Of a stretch of DNA of 64,000 nt, positions 58,481-64,000 are shown piece by piece. Both the position numbers and the translations under genes were made by a program. Below the pieces are notes generated by a model that was not told the DNA's origin, ran no database searches, and saw nothing but the letters and a program-made list of their open reading frames with translations. Numbering within the stretch: the first letter of the stretch is position 1; the number at the start of each line of letters is the position of its first letter. This DNA is from Ryuthela nishihirai (taxonomy: Eukaryota > Arthropoda > Arachnida > Araneae > Heptathelidae): contig JAWZYU010000011.1 of the NCBI GenBank assembly GCA_038380435.1, positions 80,225,501 to 80,289,500 on the forward strand. Direction: 5' to 3'.

Positions 58481-59754
58481 ATCTACAAACTAGCAAATGA
58501 CGAGCAAAAAGCAATACGAAGATAAGTAATGAGGGACTTGCAAAATTTTGCACTGTAACTTCTACCCTTTTTTATATAGAGCACTATTAGAGTTAAAAAC
58601 CTTACATTTGTGCCAAATATGTGCAGCTCTGCCATGAAATGTCTGCATATGTCTAATATAACTGAGGAATTTGAATGTAATGATTTTTCAGTTATATTAG
58701 ACATTAAATGCTACAAAATGATAGCAAATTGCCTTAAGATTCTCTTGAACAGGGGAAAGTATTAGTTTCTTATGTAAATCAATTATTAAAAAATTTTGTG
58801 CCTCCTGCACTAAATTTTATAACAGTGTTGTAAACCACCACTTACCAATAAAGTCTAAACTTTGCAATTTCTATGTAGTATTTAAAAGGCTTAAAATATC
58901 CAGGTTGTGGAATTAAAAATTAACAACACAGTAAACTCCTGATTACCCTTGTTAATAGGTACCAATGAATAACTGATAACCAAAAAAAATGTGAATAATA
59001 AAATCAAAATAAGTCACAGGAATGTTTTATAATTGGTTCACATCCTTCAATCGTTTGTAACTTGTTTTAAATAATTCAAATGTTTTTTTTTGTTTCCTTG
59101 CCATTTGTGTGGAAGACTTTTATGAGAAAAATGCATACTATTGAAAGGGCATTTAAGTGAAATCCATTGTTAGTATTGTTTTGGAATAGCCACACTCAAA
59201 GCAACTCTTAATAGTTAATGTGATTACCCCAACTTGCTAATCATGCTATCTGAAGTTTTACAGTACTAACATATAGCAATCACAGTGAAAGGAACTTACT
59301 CTGAAAGCAGATCGAGGTAGTATAGATGTAGGTAGTAAATTGTTTCAAAATCTTAAACGATTTCATAAAAGTGATTCACAAGAGCAGACACCACATAAAT
59401 GACTGTTCTGAATGTAAAATTATGCAATGATATTTTATTACATTTGTTGACCCTACAAAGCCACCCTTGCTACAAGGGCATGGATAATTGGGAGTTTGGT
59501 GTATATTTAAAAAAAAAGATATATCACAGAATGTGATAGCTGCATGAACTAGCATTAATATCTGGTGGAAAAAAATGCAACAGCAATAATGAAAATCAAA
59601 GATAAATGCTGCTGCTAGATTTTTTTAACTGGCAGTTAAATATTTCCTCTTAATTAGCAATGCTTGTAATAATGAATTTGCACTGCAACAGTGTTCTATT
59701 TGACAAATGACAGAAATTACAATAATATTTAAATATATATCTATATGGAATCAC
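58481..59754. other. Intron sequence
   Basis: No gene is supported. A mirror repeat at about 58635-58705 (atgtctaatataactgagga / ttcagttatattagacatta) can form a hairpin. Confidence 0.45.
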
Positions 59755-59856
59755 CTCTTTAATGTCAAGTTTAGGCTTTTTCTTCTGCAAGTCATCCAAA
59801 ATTTTCAGGTTATTGTCTTTCTCGGTCTTCATATCATTTGGAATATTTGATGTGAA
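59755..59856 (-). CDS. Internal exon of the lysine-rich host gene
   Basis: On the minus strand, acceptor cttaattcacaattttcag is followed by 102 nt, exactly 34 codons, and then donor GAG|gtgatt. The product is charged, with KTEKDNNLKILDDLQKKK and PKLDIKE. It is open in phase 0 at both ends and so joins in frame to the 29 nt exon at 50598-50626. Composition (Lys/Asp-rich, low aromatic) fits the basic 3' exon. Upstream exons must lie beyond 64000 or be hidden; none was found between 59857 and 64000. I do not recognise the protein. Confidence 0.6.
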
Positions 59857-60394
59857 CTGAAAATTGTGAATTAAGTTATAGTGCAACCAATAATATAATA
59901 TTACAATGTGCATTTCACTGTAATTAGAAATAATTTTATGTACAATGAACTATTGATTTTCTGCTAATGGATTAAATGTAGTGCTTTAAGATATCACAAT
60001 TTTTTATATTTACATTACTTGCTATCACTTCCACTATATATTATCCATTATATAATCAAAAATTTACATTTACAAATGTTTGGCTTCAGTTTACAATGCT
60101 TCTCCATTTACAATATTTGTAACCTAGAAGACAAATAGTAATGTTTAAAATTCTCTTCAATATGAATGCATATCTGGAATGATTATATACAAACAAGGAG
60201 CAATATGTTTTTACACCAAGATAAAGTTAATTCATAAAAAGTTTTAAATTACTGGCAAAAATTTAATGCCTGAAGGAGGACATCAAGATTCCTCTGGAAT
60301 CCATGATAATTCACGCATCAAAACCATGGTTATAACAATTACTTTTAATAAAGGATTTGAATACTTTTGTTTGCATAAATTTTATTTCCCATAA
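59857..60394. other. Intron sequence
   Basis: Nothing recognised. Confidence 0.4.
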
Positions 60395-60690
60395 TGGGCT
60401 GTTTTACCTCTGAGCAGCACTTTTCTGCATACAATGAGTTCAATAGCCAATTCACATAGACCCCCCCCCCCCCCCCAAGGGCTCAGAGAAGAGTTGAAGG
60501 GCATTTATTGCACAACTGTTAGGAGACAGATGAAAGCCTGTTAGGGTATTCTAATGTCCAACCTAAGTGACATTTCTGAACCCATTAGTATTCCCTTCCT
60601 CATCAAGGACAGAATTAGTGGTGAAAATCACAATAGAGACTTGAATCTAGGAATATCAGAATAAAAACCTGGAGTGCTTTGAATGACAAA
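60395..60690 (-). mobile_element. SINE-A, very degenerate copy
   Basis: It has tail complement gggctgttttacctctgagc, then cacttttctgcatacaatga, a C-run, gctcagagaagagttgaagg, and gttaggagacagatgaaagc. The head region is barely readable (gagacttgaatctagg). Confidence 0.75.
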
Positions 60691-60705
60691 CTTCATGATA
60701 TAACG

Positions 60706-61210
60706 CTTAACCTCTTAAGGGCCCAGCTTGAAAAACTGACTTGAAACCACAGACCAAGTTGTTGTGCTCAACCAAAACACCTAACTTTAGAAATTATTTG
60801 CCAAATAAATAATGAGTAGAAATATGTCATGTTATTTACCAAATTAAAGAGCAGTTAATTCTGAATTTATGAAAATAAAATACTTAGCAAAAATGAGAAA
60901 TATATTAACTTTAATAAGCCTTTTTTAGAGTGATAAAGAATCTGGCAAAGAAAATAAAAATGTATATTTAAAAAAAAAAACTAACACACCAATAATGCAT
61001 ATCAATAGAAGGAAATTTCTTTCTGAATAACAGGAAAATAAATTTTTGCTTGAAACAGCAAAATTACATTTTTCTATTTTCTCAGTTAATTTTAAGGTTT
61101 AAAATTAGAAAGATTTGAGTGAGATCTTCAATTTATATCCAGTGACAATTTTCCACAAAAGCTTATTTTCATAGTTAGGGAGCTCTGAATGTGAATTTCC
61201 ATTCACATGA
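60706..61210 (+). repeat. piggyBac-derived non-autonomous repeat
   Basis: TTAA at 60709-60712 is followed by cctcttaagggcccagcttg and aaaaactgacttgaaacc, then tttgccaaataaataatgag and tctgaataacaggaaaataa. These match, in inverted orientation, the right end of the piggyBac element (46230-46900), including spacing. The far part (61140-61210) is shared with 49930-50010. No transposase remains. Confidence 0.65.
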
Positions 61211-61999
61211 CATTGGTGGTCCAGGAAACTTTTTGTAATTTAGTGCAAGCTGGGTTCAGATACCTGAAAGTAAACCCATGTAAGGCTGTGCATATGAGAC
61301 TCAGCTTGAAAAAAATGTAGACCAAATGACCTATCACTTTTAACTTGAAAAATATTTTCTTGAAAAACTGCTTTCAAAAGAATAAAGTTTAATATTTTTG
61401 AAAAATGTAGCCTATAAAATGTTAAAATTAAATTCGATGAAAAAAATGCAAACAAAATCCTGACAGATTCCATTGCATTCTTGGCAAGAAAAGATACTGG
61501 AATGTCATTCCATCACAAACTGCTCTCTGCTTGCATGATTGGATGGTTGAGGTTTAATGCTACATTGTGGCAACTCAGGCCAAATGTGCCATGCAAAAGA
61601 TGAAATAAATGATAAAGGAGAAGAAAAACTCACAACCAAAAATTAGAATAACAGAAAAGACAAATGTGGGAAAGATGTAAATAACAAAGAACAAGTGTAT
61701 AAATAACAGGTAAAAAAATGATTGATGTAGAAATGCAAAAAAAAAAACCAACCCAGGTGTAAAAGACCTGGGTTAAAAATATAGAAAGGTAACAAAGAAT
61801 GTAAAACTAAAGTCTATTAAAATTCCAGTATATTGTAAAAAAGAAATAACAGGTGATAAAAAGCAATGATTAGATAAAAGATGCCTGAATGCAAGAGGCT
61901 CAGATATAAAATTGTGGACACTAAAATAGAGATGCCGTTCAAAGTCAAAACATAGGCATTTGATTAAAATATGCTTTAACAGATAAAATGGTGTCACAA
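61211..61999. other. Non-coding stretch
   Basis: No gene recognised. A short mirror, cccaggtgtaaaagacctgggt, is seen at about 61752-61773. Confidence 0.4.
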
Positions 62000-64000
62000 A
62001 ACTCACTTAGGTTCACCCATAGAAGAATGTGTGATAAAAGAATGACCTAAGCGGAGCCAAGCAAGTACAATTTCCTTCTTGTGATATCTGTGGTAACATG
62101 ACTGCCCTAGTTTGACAATAGGCCTTGATCTCAAAGTTTGTTCTGACTTGTTCAGACCCAAGATCTCTGCCACTGTGCCCAGAGCTTGATAGTAAAATGT
62201 TGCTACAAGTCCATCTATGGAACAGGCAGCAGAGAGACGAAAAGGGGCATGGCTGACTTGGCTGCAACCTCTGCCAAGCCATTGTCTCTGATCCTGATAT
62301 GACTGGGCACCCAACAGAAGATGGTGGTAGTGGCTTCCAGACAATGGAGCTGCTGGCAGATCTTGGGAAAAACAGGTCACTGATCTAAGCAAGTCGGAGC
62401 AGAGAACACACTGATGATGACACTTAGCTGCTATGTGGTTCAAGGCAAGGCTGACAGCATGCAACTCTGAGGTGAAGATGGACACTGCAGTGGGATCTGG
62501 TTTGCAATGATTACATCATAGTAGACTATGGCCGATTCCACCAATGTATCAGACTTCGAGCCATCTGTTAAAGGCAGGCAAGGAGTTGCCAGTACAGATG
62601 GGGTGTAAAGGCCTTCCATGTCCTACAAAGGGAAAAATCACAGGAAGAGGAAACAGTGAGCCACGGTGGAAGTGACTCAGCTGTTGATTGTGCAATGCTA
62701 TCAAGACTAGCACTGATGTCTCTTGAGATAGTCTCGGACAAACAGACCAAAAGGACGAATGGCAGTGGGTGATTGGTGTAAAGCATCTCCCACTTCGAAC
62801 TGAAAAAGGAGTCCTAAGTGGCCCTAAGTGGTGGCAAGGATTGCAATTTAGCTGAATAATATAGGAACAACTGCTGACAGCAAAGAGATAAGAAGGTTCG
62901 TTGGCAAAAGGTCCCAGTGCAGAGGGCCTTCTGCACCTCACAGGTCCAGAGTACTGTACTGGTCCAGTACCTTCACCACCGAATCCCAGGGGGAATAGTA
63001 CACCTAGGTCCCTAGTCTAGTTTCACCAGATAAGTTCACAGTACAACAGAGCAAAGAACATTGGTCTGCTTCTTAGGAGAGAGAGAGAAGACCTTGATGA
63101 TGTTCAATGCTTGCATGCACTTGAACCTAAGGTGATGAACATGTGGTAAGGTCAATTTCCAGTTGAAGATGAGACCGAGAAACTTGGTCTCTGCTGCAAG
63201 TGGAATGATGGTACTCTTGAGCCATAGCTCATGGTCCAGATGAAGATTATGCTTGTGGCAAAAGCGAACATAAGCAGTCTTCTGCGAAGAGAACCAAAAC
63301 CAAAGCCATCTCCCATATTGAAGGATTGTTCCCAGGGCAGTTTACACTTCTCATTCAATGACACTCATGCTGGATGATGAGCAAAAGATGCTAAAATCGT
63401 CAACATAGAGAGTACTGCTTACAGTCAGAGGACGCTTTCTAGTAATAGAATTGATCTTGACAGTGAAAAGCATAACACTCAAGACACAACCTTGTGGTAG
63501 TCCTTGTTCTTGGGGGTAAAGCATTGACAGAGTAATGCTGACAAGGACTTGAAAAGAACGAAATTATGAGGATTGTTTGGGTTGTTTTACCTCTGAGCGG
63601 CACTTTTTTGCACACCATGGGCTAAATGGCCAGGTCACAAGGACCCCGAAGGCTCAGAGAAGGTTGGGGGAGGGGACCCACTGGAACAGCTGTTGGGAGA
63701 CAGATGGTATGAAATTATGAGGAAGGGGGACAGCAGCTGTAAGACAAGGTCATCATAGTTGTCCCAGAAGATGATACATCTGGATGGAAGGCACACAGAG
63801 CGGATGGTCAAAGAAAATCTCGCAAAGAAGCAGATGGCTATTGCTTCTAGAATGGCAGTCAGGGGTTCAATCTGGAATGGCAAATGAGTGCTTACAAGGA
63901 TGGCGACACCCCCATAAGCTGGACCATTCCCATCCTGGTACTGGCTAACTAGTGAAAAGTGTTGGATCATGGAATGTATGACTGGCTGCATGTCTCCTGC
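62000..64000 (-). mobile_element. Non-LTR retrotransposon (jockey/I superfamily) with RNase H domain, broken, 5' end outside window
   Basis: Read on the minus strand: an endonuclease part (GPAYGGVAILVSTHLPFQIE near 63915), a SINE-A insertion at 63573-63711, then reverse transcriptase (QGLPQGCVLSVMLFTVKINS near 63500; YVDD at 63396-63407; a TKFLGLIF-like segment near 63175), and then an RNase H domain (TDGSKSDTLVESAIVYYD near 62575-62520; SIFTSELHAVSLALNHIA at about 62480; WVPSHIRIRDNGLAEVAAKSA near 62300-62240). It ends with EIVLAWLRLGHSFITHS near 62070. Most of the RT between the endonuclease and motif B is missing. Stops and frameshifts are common. The YVDD box belongs to a LINE here, not to a retrovirus. 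Confidence 0.85.
63573..63711 (-). mobile_element. SINE-A, 5'-truncated 139 bp copy nested in the LINE
   Basis: It is flanked by the 13 bp duplicate gaaattatgagga (63560-63572 and 63712-63724). It contains only the 3' 139 bp of SINE-A, from gggttgttttacctctgagc to gttgggagacagatggt. Sequence is close to the family consensus, so the insertion is fairly young. Confidence 0.93.

Noticed and set aside
63396..63407. Retroviral polymerase suggested by YVDD
   Set aside because: The surrounding motifs, the APE-type endonuclease, the RNase H position and the absence of LTRs place it in a jockey/I-type LINE.

Overview
The window reads as AT-rich animal nuclear DNA, most likely from an arthropod. The evidence is tRNA-headed SINEs, several non-LTR retrotransposon types, Tc1, pogo/Tigger, piggyBac and Penelope-like relics, and exons with GT/AG splice sites in very long introns. 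Nothing is organised like bacterial DNA: there are no operons and no CRISPR array. The arthropod call is an inference from the transposon families; the species cannot be read from this sequence.

The only candidate host gene lies on the minus strand. Three exons (59755-59856, 50598-50626, 31671-31842) have good splice signals, compatible phases, a stop codon and an AATAAA. They would encode the last 100 or so residues of a very lysine-rich protein. Its two visible introns (about 9.1 kb and 18.8 kb) hold most of the transposon debris between 32 and 60 kb.

Layout. 0-2 kb: a broken multicopy transposase-like gene, split by a SINE. 4-11 kb: SINE remnants, a Tc1-type transposase relic and a jockey/I-superfamily LINE. 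12.7-20.5 kb: a pair of ~335 bp inverted repeats bounding 7.2 kb that contains a tandem RTE-type LINE. 20.8-28.7 kb: Tc1 debris, SINE clusters and a truncated RTE carrying two SINEs. 31.6-38.8 kb: the 3' exon of the host gene, fold-back elements and a nearly full-length inverted RTE. 38.9-47 kb: an RTE fragment, a Penelope-like element and a piggyBac transposase relic. 47-61 kb: Tc1 relics including a mirror-image element, Tigger relics, a pogo MITE, an LTR-like block and a tandem repeat. 62-64 kb: a second jockey/I-type LINE with an RNase H domain, running off the window.

Two SINE families dominate. SINE-A (~380 bp) has a tRNA-like head and a tail rich in ACAACCC rather than poly(A). SINE-B (~200 bp) has a tRNA-like head and an ATTT-type tail. 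Many copies have clean 8-13 bp target-site duplications, so the order of insertion can be read. Every transposon coding region seen here is broken by stops, frameshifts or insertions; none looks active.
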